Assembly (NCBI GenBank): GCA_965218625.1
Contig: CBDCLG010000015.1
Coordinates: 62,001 to 126,000 of the forward strand
DNA: 64,000 bases
Source of the DNA: Bin5 sp965218625
GTDB lineage: Bacteria > Chloroflexota > Anaerolineae > Caldilineales > Caldilineaceae
Reading direction: 5' to 3'
Below, one piece after another: positions 53,948-63,208 of the stretch (positions are counted from its first letter, which is position 1; each line of letters opens with the position of its first letter). The notes beneath the pieces were generated by a model that ran no database searches, was not told where the DNA came from, and saw only the letters and a list, made by a program, of their open reading frames with translations. The position numbers and the translations under genes are program-made.

Positions 53948-55291
53948 CTAGTTGGTCACACCTTCCATCTCGGCACGGATTTCGGCGCCGGCCTGCTCGC
54001 AGGCTTCCTGGCCGGTGATATCTCCCGCGCCGACGGCGCTGAAGGCCGGTCCAAGGATAGCGAGGCTGATGCCGGTGGCCTGGGTGCTGCGCGGCCGCCA
54101 CTTGGGCGGGACCAGCAGGGCCTCGTACTGGGCCGGGAACCAGGGCTTCTCGAGGATCAACTCGGGGTCGTTGAAGACCGACTCGCGGAAGGGAATGCCG
54201 CCGGCGTGTGCGTAGGAGAGCGCGTGCTCCTGGTTATAGTGCATCCACTCCATGTAGGTCCAGGCTGCGTCCTTGTTTTCGGAGTGGGCGTTCATGACGA
54301 GGCCCCAGTGGCCCATCATCGAGACATGGTCCGCGCCCACTTCAGCGGCGGGCAGCGGCATATAGAGCATCTTGCCGGCCACGTCGGAATCGGTCTCGTC
54401 CTCGAAGGCGGCGTAGGCGTCGCCGGGCCAGCCGATGCCCATCATGGCGCGGCCGGAGACGACCTCGGCGACCATTTCGGTGGTGCCGTAGGTGTTGCCG
54501 CCCGGCGGCAGGTACTTGCTAAGCTGCTCATAGAGCGTCATGGCGTCGCAGCCGGCCTCGCCGTCGAGGATGACGTTGAACTCGTCGTCAAAGATGCCGC
54601 CACCCATCGACCAGAGAAGGGCAAGGGCGTCGCTGCCGGCTGCGCCGCGCACGTTGTAGCCGTATAAGGGCGGGTCGCAGTCGGGGCAGTGGACGGCATC
54701 GGCGATCTGGAGGACATCGTCCCAGGTCTCGGGCGCCGCCAGGCCTTGCTCGTCGAGGATATCCTGGCGGACGTAGAACATGATCACGTTGCCCTGGACC
54801 GGCAGCGCGTGCAGGTCGGGCCGTTCGCCGGTCTGGAAGTCCACGGGGATGGGACCGTAGGGCGGAGGCCAGGAGAAGACGTCGTAGGAAACCTGGGGCA
54901 CGTCGTCGTCGCGGGTTGCGCCGTACTCTTCCGTCAGGTTGACCGACAGGCCGCCGTCAACGATGTTGGGCATCCACGGATCGTCGGCGAAGATGACGTC
55001 AAATTCGCCGGAGCTGGTGCGGGCAAGGGAGATCACCTTCTCGAAGAAGTTGGTCCACGGGAAGGGGGTGACCTCGACCTTGATGCCCGGGTTCTCCTCT
55101 TCGAACTGCGGGATCAGGGCGACGAGGCCGTCGGCTAGCGGACCCTGCGCGGTGATGATGTTGATGGTTACTTCCTCGTCCATCTCTCCTGCCATCTCGC
55201 CGGAGTCCCCCGGCGCTGCAGGCGGCGCGCAGGCCGACAAGATGACTGCCATCACCATAATGAGGATGGCGAACGGATAGAGCTTCTTCAT
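53948..55291 (-). CDS. Extracellular sugar-binding lipoprotein (family 1, CUT1)
   Basis: A 447-residue SBP_bac_1 protein. The signal peptide MKKLYPFAILIMVMAVILSA ends in lipobox LSAC. Features are PQFEEENPGIKVEVTPFPW and FDVIFADDPWMPNIVDGGLS (first lobe), GRAMMGIGWPGDAYAAFEDE and NKDAAWTYMEWMHYN. AAGGAGG upstream supports ATG 55291. It is the first gene of the operon with two CUT1 permeases and the UgpC-type ATPase. Confidence 0.93.
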   Translation of the reverse strand: MKKLYPFAILIMVMAVILSACAPPAAPGDSGEMAGEMDEEVTINIITAQGPLADGLVALIPQFEEENPGIKVEVTPFPWTNFFEKVISLARTSSGEFDVIFADDPWMPNIVDGGLSVNLTEEYGATRDDDVPQVSYDVFSWPPPYGPIPVDFQTGERPDLHALPVQGNVIMFYVRQDILDEQGLAAPETWDDVLQIADAVHCPDCDPPLYGYNVRGAAGSDALALLWSMGGGIFDDEFNVILDGEAGCDAMTLYEQLSKYLPPGGNTYGTTEMVAEVVSGRAMMGIGWPGDAYAAFEDETDSDVAGKMLYMPLPAAEVGADHVSMMGHWGLVMNAHSENKDAAWTYMEWMHYNQEHALSYAHAGGIPFRESVFNDPELILEKPWFPAQYEALLVPPKWRPRSTQATGISLAILGPAFSAVGAGDITGQEACEQAGAEIRAEMEGVTN

Positions 55292-55417
55292 GGTTCTTGT
55301 TCCTCCTTGGATGGATTGGTATGTTGCGTGCTGCACGGAAATTCAGAAGGGTCGAACCGTGCGCATGATGAGTTGAGAGAGGTGCGCTATTCGGTTGGTA
55401 CGTTCCGGCTGCCCGCC

Positions 55418-55446
55418 ATTTTGGGGGAAATTGCGGGGGTTGTCAA
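55418..55446 (-). promoter_or_regulatory. Probable sigma-70 promoter of the CUT1 operon
   Basis: A perfect TTGACA (55441-55446) and CAAAAT (55418-55423) are separated by 17 bases, about 127 bases before ATG 55291. Confidence 0.45.
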
Positions 55447-55502
55447 CTTTTTGTCCGTTACGCTTTTGGTATGTCTCCGCAGCCATTTACTCGAGCGGTC
55501 GG

Positions 55503-55835
55503 TCAGGGCCCGGGCGGAGAGCCCTTATCATCTTGTGGGCCATAAGATTCAGATGGAGAGCGCCGCAGCAATTGCATTAAGGTCGAACGGACACGCTCAA
55601 CCTTGCTCTGCCCCTCGATGACAGCGGAGGTAACCTGCGCCGCGGTCTCTTCGGTCCTCGTGCGGGCCTGGCCGCTGGCGTCTTGCAGGCGCTGCAGGCC
55701 GTCGGAGGTCCTGCCGAGAATCCAGTTCATACTGCGTACGGCGAGGAAGGCGATGGCCAGTGGGACCAGGCAGAGCAGTACCAGGTGAATCGCGATCCAG
55801 ACGACCGACAGGTTGCGCCAGAATTCGAGCGTCAT
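55503..55835 (-). CDS. Small membrane protein with C-terminal coiled coil
   Basis: A 110-residue protein from ATG 55835, with GAGGAAA just before. One or two hydrophobic segments (residues 9-34, LSVVWIAIHLVLLCLVPLAI) are followed by charged helical sequence (LGRTSDGLQRLQDASGQART, EETAAQVTSAVIEGQSKVER), suggesting a coiled coil in the cytoplasm. The C-terminus is disordered. The family is not recognised. It lies just upstream of the CUT1 operon in the same direction. Confidence 0.6.
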   Translation of the reverse strand: MTLEFWRNLSVVWIAIHLVLLCLVPLAIAFLAVRSMNWILGRTSDGLQRLQDASGQARTRTEETAAQVTSAVIEGQSKVERVRSTLMQLLRRSPSESYGPQDDKGSPPGP

Positions 55836-56135
55836 TTTCCTCAGGGAAACAGGGTTTGGCAGGTCGGGCTGACAGCCCTCGAATTGTAGCAGAGCCGACC
55901 GCGCGCGTCCAGCTTTGTCCGCCCCGTTCCCAGGCCGAAATGTTAGCGAAGGCGCGCGCTTTCTGCTACACTGCGAACGGCAGTGGCCGGTGGCCGGTGG
56001 GCAGTAGCCGGCGGCTAGTGGCCAGGAACTGCATGGGGAGGGTATCGGGGAGCTCATGGCCGGGCGCGGCGTGGGCTTCGCCGGTCACTTATTGTCGGAC
56101 ACTGAGTTTTTCATTGGATCATTTGGAGTTTGGTC
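55836..56135. other. 300-base divergent intergenic region with GGCCAG-type repeats
   Basis: It separates the small membrane protein and rhaEW genes. It contains the repeat run at 55981-56025. No supported gene was seen. Confidence 0.6.
55981..56025. repeat. Degenerate CAGTGGCCGG repeat run
   Basis: Several partial copies of CAGTGGCCGG/GGTGGCCGG/TAGTGGCCAG follow each other over 45 bases. They share the core with 51907 and 52853 and with the CAGTGG part of the hairpins at 3-7 kb. Confidence 0.6.
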
Positions 56136-58325
56136 ATGACTGCACGTAACGAATTCCGGCACGTATCCTACCTTTGGGACGACGAAACCGCCGCGGAGCT
56201 CGATCCGGTCGGGCGGCTCGTCTACCGTTCAAATCTGCTCGGGCAGGACCAGCGCATCACCAACACCGGCGGCGGCAACACCTCCTCCAAGTATGAGGAG
56301 ACCGACCCGCTGACGGGCGAAGCGGTCGAGGTGCTGTGGGTCAAGGGGTCGGGCGGCGATTTGCGCACGTCGAAGCGGGAGAACTTTTCCTCGCTCTACA
56401 TGGACAAGATCCGCCAGCTGCGGGCGATCTACGACGCGGCGGAGGAGAAGGGCGTCAAGACGCCGATCGAGGACGAGATGGTGGGCAAGTATCTCCACTG
56501 CGTCTACGATCTGAACCCGCGCGCCTCTTCGATCGACACGCCGCTGCATGCTTTCGTCCCGGCGCCGATTGTGGACCACACCCACCCGAACGCGGTGATC
56601 GCGATCGCGGCGGCCGAGGATGGCGAGGCGCTGACGGCGGAGATCTTCGGCGACGAGCTGGGCTGGGTCGGGTGGCAGCGGCCGGGCTTCGACCTGGGGC
56701 TGGTGATGGGGGAGATGGCCGCGGCCGACCCGAACATGACCGGCATCATGATGGGCGGGCACGGGCTGATCAACTGGGCCGGCGATGACAAAGCCTGCTA
56801 CGAGCTGAGCCTGGAGATCATTGAGAAGGCGGCGCGTTACATCGATAGCCGTGACAGGGGTGAGGAGACTTTCGGCGGCCAGAAGTACGCGGCGCTGAGC
56901 GACGAAGGACGGGAGTCTGTCCTTGTGGAGGTACTGCCGGCCCTGCGCGGCATGATCAGTCAGCAGAACAGGTTTGTCGGCACGGTGCAGGCGGACGCGT
57001 CGATCCTGCGATTTGTCAACAGCCATGACGCGACCCGCCTGGCCGAGCTGGGGACATCCTGCCCCGACCACTTTCTGCGCACCAAGATCAAGCCGCTCTA
57101 TGTCGACTGGGACCCGCAGACGGAGGACGTCGCCGCGCTGCTGGCCAAGCTGGATAGCGGACTGAACCGGTACCGGCAGGACTACGCCGACTACTACAAA
57201 GCACACAAGCACGCCGATTCCCCGGCGATGCGCGATCCGAACCCGACGGTGATCCTGGTGCCGGGCGCCGGCATGATCGCCTGGGGCAAGAACAAGAGCG
57301 AGAGCCGGGTGACGGCCGAGTTTTACAACTGCGCGGTCGAGGTGATGCGGGGGGCGGAGACGGTCAGCCGGTACGTGGCGCTGCCGAAGCAGGAGGCGTT
57401 CGATATCGAGTACTGGCTGTTGGAGGAGGCGAAGCTGCAGCGGATGCCGCCGGAGCAGGAGCTGGCGCGCAACGTTGTCGTCGTGATCGGCGCGGGCAGC
57501 GGCATCGGTCGGGCGGTCGCGCACCGTGTGGCCAAGGAGGGCGGGCACGTCGTCTGCGCCGACCTGAACGCGCAGGCGGCGCAGGCCACGGCCGACGAGC
57601 TGACCGCGATCTACGGCGTCGGCATCGGCGTGGCGGGCACGGGCATCTCGGCGTGCGGACCGGCGATCGGGTTGGCGGTGGACGCGTGCGACCGCGCGAG
57701 CGTGCAGGCGCTCTTCCACCAGACCCTGCTGGCCTACGGCGGCATCGACAACCTGGTGATCACGGCCGGCTTCTACTACCCACCCGACGCCGACGGCCAC
57801 ATCCCCGACGAGATGTGGGACACGACCTTAAACGTCAACGTCAAGGGCGCATACATCGTGGCCGACGAGGCGCGCAAAATCTGGCAGGCGCAGGGGCTGC
57901 CGGGCTCGCTGGTCGTAGCGACGAGCGCCAACGGCGTGATGGCAAAGAAGGGCTCGCTGGCCTACGACGCCAGCAAGGCCGCGGCCAACCACCTGGTACG
58001 CGAGCTGGCAATCGAGCTGGCGCCGAACGTGAGGGTCAACGGGCTGGCTCCCGCGACGGTCGTGGCCGGTAGCACGATGTTCCCGCGCAAGCGCGTGATT
58101 TCCAGCCTGATCAAGTACGAGCTCCCGTTTGACGAGTCGGAGGAGACCGACGCGTTGCGGGAGCGCCTGGCCGAGTTCTACGCGCAGCGCACGCTCACCA
58201 AGCAGTCGATCCTGCCTGAGGACCAGGCCGAAGCCGCCTATCTGCTGTTGAGCGGCGCCCTGGCCAAGACGACCGGCCAGATACTCAACGTGGACGGCGG
58301 GCTGGTGGAGGCATTTCTGCGCTGA
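56136..58325 (+). CDS. rhaEW: Bifunctional rhamnulose-1-phosphate aldolase/short-chain dehydrogenase
   Basis: A 729-residue fusion. Residues 1-430 form a class II aldolase: NTGGGNTSSKYEETDPLTGE, VLWVKGSGGDLRTSKRENFS and zinc-site AFVPAPIVDHTHPNAVIAI. Residues 440-729 form a short-chain dehydrogenase with VIGAGSGIGRAVAHRVAKEG (NAD site), VVATSANGVM (Ser) and AYDASKAAANHLV (YxxxK). This is the RhaEW type, which splits rhamnulose 1-phosphate to DHAP and lactaldehyde and then oxidises lactaldehyde to lactate. ATG 56136 has GGAG seven bases before it. No rhamnose isomerase or kinase gene was seen in the window. Confidence 0.9.
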   Translation: MTARNEFRHVSYLWDDETAAELDPVGRLVYRSNLLGQDQRITNTGGGNTSSKYEETDPLTGEAVEVLWVKGSGGDLRTSKRENFSSLYMDKIRQLRAIYDAAEEKGVKTPIEDEMVGKYLHCVYDLNPRASSIDTPLHAFVPAPIVDHTHPNAVIAIAAAEDGEALTAEIFGDELGWVGWQRPGFDLGLVMGEMAAADPNMTGIMMGGHGLINWAGDDKACYELSLEIIEKAARYIDSRDRGEETFGGQKYAALSDEGRESVLVEVLPALRGMISQQNRFVGTVQADASILRFVNSHDATRLAELGTSCPDHFLRTKIKPLYVDWDPQTEDVAALLAKLDSGLNRYRQDYADYYKAHKHADSPAMRDPNPTVILVPGAGMIAWGKNKSESRVTAEFYNCAVEVMRGAETVSRYVALPKQEAFDIEYWLLEEAKLQRMPPEQELARNVVVVIGAGSGIGRAVAHRVAKEGGHVVCADLNAQAAQATADELTAIYGVGIGVAGTGISACGPAIGLAVDACDRASVQALFHQTLLAYGGIDNLVITAGFYYPPDADGHIPDEMWDTTLNVNVKGAYIVADEARKIWQAQGLPGSLVVATSANGVMAKKGSLAYDASKAAANHLVRELAIELAPNVRVNGLAPATVVAGSTMFPRKRVISSLIKYELPFDESEETDALRERLAEFYAQRTLTKQSILPEDQAEAAYLLLSGALAKTTGQILNVDGGLVEAFLR

Positions 58326-58393
58326 CGCCGCGGCTGGGTCGCGGCATAGGGGCAGGAGCGCTCGATGGCGTTTCAAAAGGGAAGGAGATGAGG

Positions 58394-59689
58394 ATGGGTG
58401 GCCAGGATTTCCCCAGCGCCGAATCGCTGCGCAGCGGCAGGACCGATCTGCTGGCGCACATCGATACGGTTTGCGACCGCATCGACGCGGAGGAGCCGTT
58501 GATCCGGGCGTTCTTGCCCGAACCGGGGCGGCGGCAGCGGCTGACGGACGTAGCCAATGAGCTGCTGACCCGCTTCCCCGACCCGCAAGTGCGCCCACCC
58601 TTGTTCGGTCAGCTTGTCGGCGTCAAGGACATCTTCCGCGTGGACGGCTTTGCCACGCAGGCCGGGTCGCAGCTGCCGGCCGCGCTTTTCGAGGGCGCGC
58701 AGTCGGCGGTCGTTACGCGCCTGATCGAGAAGGGTGCGCTGGTCGCCGGCAAGACGGTCACGACCGAGTTCGCCTACTTCCAGCCCGGACCCACGCGCAA
58801 CCCGCGCAACCCGGAGCATACGCCAGGCGGCTCGAGCAGCGGTTCAGCGGCGGGGGTGGCAGCCGGTTTCTTTCCCCTGGCGCTGGGCACGCAGACGATC
58901 GGCTCGATCATTCGCCCGGCGGCATTTTGCGGCATCGCCGGCTACAAGCCCAGTTTCGACCGCATTCCAACGGCAGGGCTGCTCTACTTTTCGCGTTCGC
59001 TCGACCATGTGGGGCTGTTCAGCGGAGATGTGGCAACGATGAAGCTGGCGGTGTCGGTCCTGAGTGACGACTGGGAGGGCAGCCGCGCTTCGCCGCCTGA
59101 CCGTCTGCCGGCGCTTGCGGTGCCGGACGGCCCCTATCTCGATGAGGCCGAGGAGGAAGGCCGCACTCATTTCGAGGGTACGCTCGACCGGCTGGCCGGG
59201 GATGGGTTCCGCATCGAGCGCGTCCCTTTCTTCCCCGATTATGGCGAACTCAACCGGCGCCACCGCCGCCTGGCCGCGGCCGAGGCGGCGCAGGTCCACG
59301 CCGAGTGGTTCGCGAACTATTCCGAGGGCTACAGCGAGCACATGCACAAGATCATGCGCACGGGCAAGGAGGTCAGCCGCGAAGAGGTCGACGAGATTCG
59401 CGCCGACCAGCTGAAGCTGCGGCAGGCGATACAGGATGCGCTCGGCTCGGCCGGCGCCGACCTGTGGATCGCGCCGGCAGCGACAGGCCCCGCGCCGCAC
59501 GGGATCCACGCTACCGGCAACCCGATCATGAACTTGCCGTGGACGAATGCGGGCGTGCCCGCGCTGGCAGTTCCGGCAGGGGAAACGGAGGGCGGTCTGC
59601 CAATGGCGGTGCAGTTCTGCGCGCCGTTCGGTGCGGATGAAGAGTTGCTGGCGTGGGGAGAGGCGATTGAGGCGCGTGTGCGGGGGTAG
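58394..59689 (+). CDS. Amidase-signature family protein
   Basis: A 431-residue amidase. The Ser-cisSer-Lys triad is visible: Lys in GQLVGVKDIFRVDG, cis-Ser in PGGSSSGSAAGVAAG, nucleophile in TQTIGSIIRPAAFCG. ATG 58394 is favoured over 58388 because AAGGAG then has a proper spacing. It hydrolyses an amide or ester; the substrate is unknown. It follows rhaEW by 68 bases on the same strand. Confidence 0.9.
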   Translation: MGGQDFPSAESLRSGRTDLLAHIDTVCDRIDAEEPLIRAFLPEPGRRQRLTDVANELLTRFPDPQVRPPLFGQLVGVKDIFRVDGFATQAGSQLPAALFEGAQSAVVTRLIEKGALVAGKTVTTEFAYFQPGPTRNPRNPEHTPGGSSSGSAAGVAAGFFPLALGTQTIGSIIRPAAFCGIAGYKPSFDRIPTAGLLYFSRSLDHVGLFSGDVATMKLAVSVLSDDWEGSRASPPDRLPALAVPDGPYLDEAEEEGRTHFEGTLDRLAGDGFRIERVPFFPDYGELNRRHRRLAAAEAAQVHAEWFANYSEGYSEHMHKIMRTGKEVSREEVDEIRADQLKLRQAIQDALGSAGADLWIAPAATGPAPHGIHATGNPIMNLPWTNAGVPALAVPAGETEGGLPMAVQFCAPFGADEELLAWGEAIEARVRG

Positions 59690-59693
59690 AACG

Positions 59694-60743
59694 GTGTCGA
59701 TTGGTTGCAGGGTTCTGAAAAACGCCGCTGTTTGGCTGGCTGCGACGGCTATTTTGCTGGCGGCTTGCGATGCCGGTCAGTTGGCCGCGCCGGCACCGTC
59801 GTCTGAAAAAGATAGCCCATCACAACCGGGGAGCGTTGACGTCGCTGAGGGATGGCAAAGGGGGGCTGTGATGCCCACCGCCCGCTCGGAGATGCGGGTG
59901 GCGACCGTGGATGGAATCTTTTACGTACCGGGCGGCTTCGGCGGTTTGACGGACTTCGAGGCATACGACCCGGCCGCCGACAACTGGACTTCGCTCGCGC
60001 CGATGCCGGAACCGGCCCACCACATGATGGTTACCGGACACGGCGGCAAGGTCTACGTCTTGGGCGGGGCGCGCAGCATGGCCTGGCAGGCGGTTGCGAC
60101 GGTCTTCGTTTACGACCCGGCCACAAGTGAATGGACTGCGGCAGGTCCGATGCCGGAACGGCGAATGGGCGGTGAAGCGGTGTCGCTGGGCGATTTCATC
60201 TATCTGGTCGGCGGCACTGGCGGCACGACGGCGATGCTGCGTTATGAACCGGTCACGGAAGCCTGGAACATCCTGCCCGGCCCGTCGCAGCCGCGCGAGC
60301 ACGTGGCGGCTGTGGCATACGACGGCGAAATTTGGGTAGTCGGCGGACGCTGGGGCGGGACGGGCGCGCTGGCAACGGTAGAGGTTTTCGATCCGGCCAG
60401 CGGCAGTTGGCGGGACGGCCCGGAGATGAACGAGGCGCGTAGCGGATTCGGCGCAGCGGTGGTGGGAGACCGCATCTTCGCTGCCGGCGGTGAGATCCTG
60501 GGCCAGCGGCCTTGGACCGCGCTGGCGAGCGCGGAGATGTATGACCCGGAAACCGGCGCGTGGAGATTGCTGCCGGACTTGCCGGCGGGGATTCACGGGA
60601 TGCCGGTGGCGGGGTATGATGGGACTGTTTATGTGTTGGGCGGGTCGGATAGGGCAGGGGGGATTGATAACCGGGGGCGGGTGTTGAAGTTTGAAAAGTC
60701 CAATCTGCAAATGGAGGTGATGCTCGCTATTTCAGCCATTTGA
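59694..60743 (+). CDS. Kelch-repeat lipoprotein
   Basis: A 349-residue lipoprotein with start GTG 59694 (GGGGG before), signal peptide and lipobox ILLAAC, then about six kelch repeats: IFYVPGGFGGLTDFEAYDPA, VYVLGGARS with VFVYDPATSEWTAAGPMPER, IYLVGGTGGTTAMLRYEPV, IWVVGGRWGG, IFAAGGEIL and VYVLGGSDR. These would fold as a beta-propeller for protein or sugar binding on the cell surface. It follows the amidase by 4 bases. Confidence 0.88.
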   Translation: MSIGCRVLKNAAVWLAATAILLAACDAGQLAAPAPSSEKDSPSQPGSVDVAEGWQRGAVMPTARSEMRVATVDGIFYVPGGFGGLTDFEAYDPAADNWTSLAPMPEPAHHMMVTGHGGKVYVLGGARSMAWQAVATVFVYDPATSEWTAAGPMPERRMGGEAVSLGDFIYLVGGTGGTTAMLRYEPVTEAWNILPGPSQPREHVAAVAYDGEIWVVGGRWGGTGALATVEVFDPASGSWRDGPEMNEARSGFGAAVVGDRIFAAGGEILGQRPWTALASAEMYDPETGAWRLLPDLPAGIHGMPVAGYDGTVYVLGGSDRAGGIDNRGRVLKFEKSNLQMEVMLAISAI

Positions 60744-60831
60744 ACCTTAGCGAGCAGCTGTTGAAGCCCACCCTTGAGTGCTCACTCGCTCCCGCGGTGG
60801 AATAATTTCATCGCTAGACCGTTCAATTGGA

Positions 60832-61395
60832 CTAGCTGTCCCCAATTTCCGCGTTCAGTCGGTCAAGTCCTGCCAGCAATACCTGAAAACTCTTCGACCT
60901 GTTTCTTTCCCGTGACAGGTGACCCGCCATCGTTCTGGCGCCGTTTTCCTTTCGGAAACCAGGCACGAGCCTTCGAAGAACCTTTGAGGGTTGCACGACG
61001 TCATCCGGCTCCCGAAATCGAGCTTTGCGACCGATGTCTCGAAGTCTTTCTATCTCAAAGGCGTCAGCGAGAGCGTCAGGTTCACCGAGATACCAGGCTT
61101 CGAACTCCTGACACACGATCCTCACAAGCGTGTCGGACCGGCCAGATTCCTGACAGATTTGCATGAGCCTTCTTTCTAGACGAATACAGTCGGCTCCGTC
61201 ATTGTCTCGCAAGACAACAAAACGTATGCCCGGCTCGCGCCAAGCCCGTAACTTGCGCGGAATGCTCTTCTCTAAATCGCTCTTGCCTTCATGGGCGAGG
61301 CACAGGAACTCTAAGTCAGGGTACAGCCGAGGGAGGAGTCCGTTGAGAAGAACCTGCAAGGACGCTTCTTCAAGCAGAAAGACTATCCTGTTCAA
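60832..61395 (-). CDS. DUF4276-family TOPRIM-like protein
   Basis: A 187-residue protein. The TOPRIM-like acidic motifs are visible: N-terminal VFLLEEASLQVLL (Glu) and FVVLRDNDGADCIRLERRL (D-x-D), with RIVCQEFEAWYLGEPDALAD typical of DUF4276. These proteins commonly pair with an AAA ATPase in OLD-like defence or repair modules. The start is TTG (61395) overlapping the ATPase remnant stop (TTGA). The gene looks intact, but its partner is broken. Confidence 0.8.
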   Translation of the reverse strand: MNRIVFLLEEASLQVLLNGLLPRLYPDLEFLCLAHEGKSDLEKSIPRKLRAWREPGIRFVVLRDNDGADCIRLERRLMQICQESGRSDTLVRIVCQEFEAWYLGEPDALADAFEIERLRDIGRKARFREPDDVVQPSKVLRRLVPGFRKENGARTMAGHLSRERNRSKSFQVLLAGLDRLNAEIGDS

Positions 61396-61748
61396 GAGGG
61401 CCCCGATCGTTCAGGTTCATCTCGCCTCCAGAGCGCGCCGGGCAGGTCGCCCTCGTGGACCAGGGCTTGCAGGAGTTCGCTTTCCGTAGCGCGGCGGACC
61501 TCAGTAAAACCATCCTCTTTGACAAGCCACCAGATTTCATCAAGTTCCGCCTCGTTCAGGAAGTCTGGCGAATGGGTTGCCACAAAAACCTGGCCACCGA
61601 CAAGATGCGCAAATCGGACAAAGACTGGCCCCATTTCGCCAAATCCGGTCGAACCATCGTTTCCCTCTATCCTTTGATATGGAAGTCGGTCCGATCCTTC
61701 TATCACATCTTGCCTACCAAGAGCAAGGCTCTTGGTTTCATTAGGGAA
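61392..61748 (-). pseudogene. AAA_21/OLD-like ATPase, 3' remnant
   Basis: A frame in phase with the truncated histidine kinase, directly after its TAA. From about 61706 (GTG) it reads VIEGSDRLPYQRIEGNDGST and then GGQVFVATHSPDFLNEAELD, the C-terminal D-/H-loop of an AAA_21 ATPase, ending ...DEPERSGPS. Walker A, the signature and normal Walker B are absent. It represents a 5'-truncated partner of the DUF4276 gene. Confidence 0.7.
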
Positions 61749-62804
61749 TTACTTTAGATCGGCTGAAGCCTCCAGCAATGTGGTCGTAGAGCCTTTGATT
61801 GAGCTCAGCGGCCTCCTCAGTTTGTGGCTGACCAGCCCCAGGAACTCGGCTCTCATCCGCTCCATCTCCTCCAGCGGCGTCAGATCCTGCATCGTGATGA
61901 TCACCGTCTCGACCTCTCCCTCCTCCGAATGGGTGGGGGTGGCGTTGATCAGGGTGGTTACGCTGCGCCCGTCGGGAGCCAGAATGACGATCTCTTCGGC
62001 GCGCACCGTCACGCTGGCGCTCAGAATATGCGCCAGCGGAAACTCGCTCAGAGAGACTTTGCGCCCGTCCGAGCGTCGGAAGGTCAACACCTTCAGGAGC
62101 TCCTCGGCCGAGCCGTCCGGCATGTAGAGGTCACTGACGATCCTTCTCGCCTCGCGGTTGACCGACACGGGCGCGCCCGTTTTCGCGTCGAAGACGAGGA
62201 CGCCGACCGGCGAGGTGTTGATCAACGACTCCAGGTCAGCCCTCGCCTGCCGCTCTTCGCGGCACCGGTGCGCGTTTGCGATGACCAGCGCCGCTTGCGA
62301 TGCGAACATCACCAAGGTCTCTTCGTCTTCTGTCGTGAACTCCCTTCCCTCCTCCTTCTCGCCTACGAAGATGTAGCCCACGCGCTCGCCCATTAGTTTG
62401 ATCGGCGCGGCCAATAGCGCCATTACCGGGCTTACCGCTCGAGGCAGGTCCATCTCGGCAAGCCCCATTCTCCTGAAGTAACGCTGGAAATCTCTGAGTC
62501 GCAGGGGCGCCGACTCTTTACTCATCATTTCGTAGATCTCTCTCCCGCTCTGCATTTTCCACAGCTGCTCCTCCTCCTCCGAGGTCAATCCGTGGGAAAG
62601 AAAGTCCGGTATACCCCCTGAATTGTCCTGAATCGCAATGACGCCAAAAAGCGCGTCCGTCAACGCGCAGGCCCCATCCAGGCCCCCCTGCAGAACCGTA
62701 TCGTAATCAAGGCTCTCATTGACGCGGAGGCTCGCTTCGCTTAGCTTGGCCAAGCGGCCGCGCAGCGCCTTTATTTCTTGTTGAAGATGGTCGGCGCTTG
62801 ACAT
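61749..62804 (-). pseudogene. GAF-PAS histidine kinase truncated after the H-box
   Basis: A 351-residue frame with coiled coil (LQQEIKALRGRLAKLSEASL), GAF-like domain (YDTVLQGGLDGACALTDALF, LLAAPIKLMGERVGYIFVGE) and PAS-like domain (LINTSPVGVLVFDAKTGAPV). The H-box is SHKLRRPLSSIKGSTTTLL, in which the usual Glu and Thr after the His are changed, and it stops 8 residues later. No ATPase domain follows. CAGGAGG before ATG 62804 shows a normal start. It could still be expressed as a sensor lacking catalysis. Confidence 0.8.
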
Positions 62805-62962
62805 GCGCGCCTCCTGAGATCGGGCTATTGACTTCTCTGGAACTTTTGTCGTCGCAAGTCGGGGGCGGGCAAAGTGGAAGTCGGCCCATCTCGTCGCGGC
62901 TGGTCTCATTCCACCTATTTTGGTAGATCGTCACTAAAGTCACATAGTTTTAAGTATAAATC

Positions 62963-63208
62963 TCACAATATTTTCACAAACAATAGATTTACTGTACCAG
63001 TGTTGATTTTACAACCGCGATTCAAAACACGAATACCCCACATCGGACCGCCTTCAGCGTCCCTGAATTGTCGCTGAACTATTTCGATTGAGCGTGAATC
63101 GCGTTTGTCTATCACACTGTCGTCAATGTTCAGATACGCTTCAGGGCTGTCGTCGATCAGTCCTTCCACCAGATCGCATAGATGCCTAAATGTGAGCCAC
63201 TCTTGATT
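62963..63208 (-). mobile_element. DDE transposase remnant
   Basis: An 82-codon frame between in-frame stops whose middle, AYLNIDDSVIDKRDSRSIEI then VQRQFRDAEGGPMWGIRVL, matches the DDT/S-V-L-D-K segment of IS701-like transposases. Both ends are missing and no terminal repeats were seen. The surrounding bases are AT-rich. A fossil of an insertion sequence. Confidence 0.65.

Noticed and set aside
56229..57800. 523-codon antisense frame inside rhaEW
   Set aside because: No start site, biased composition, and the plus strand encodes a complete known fusion.
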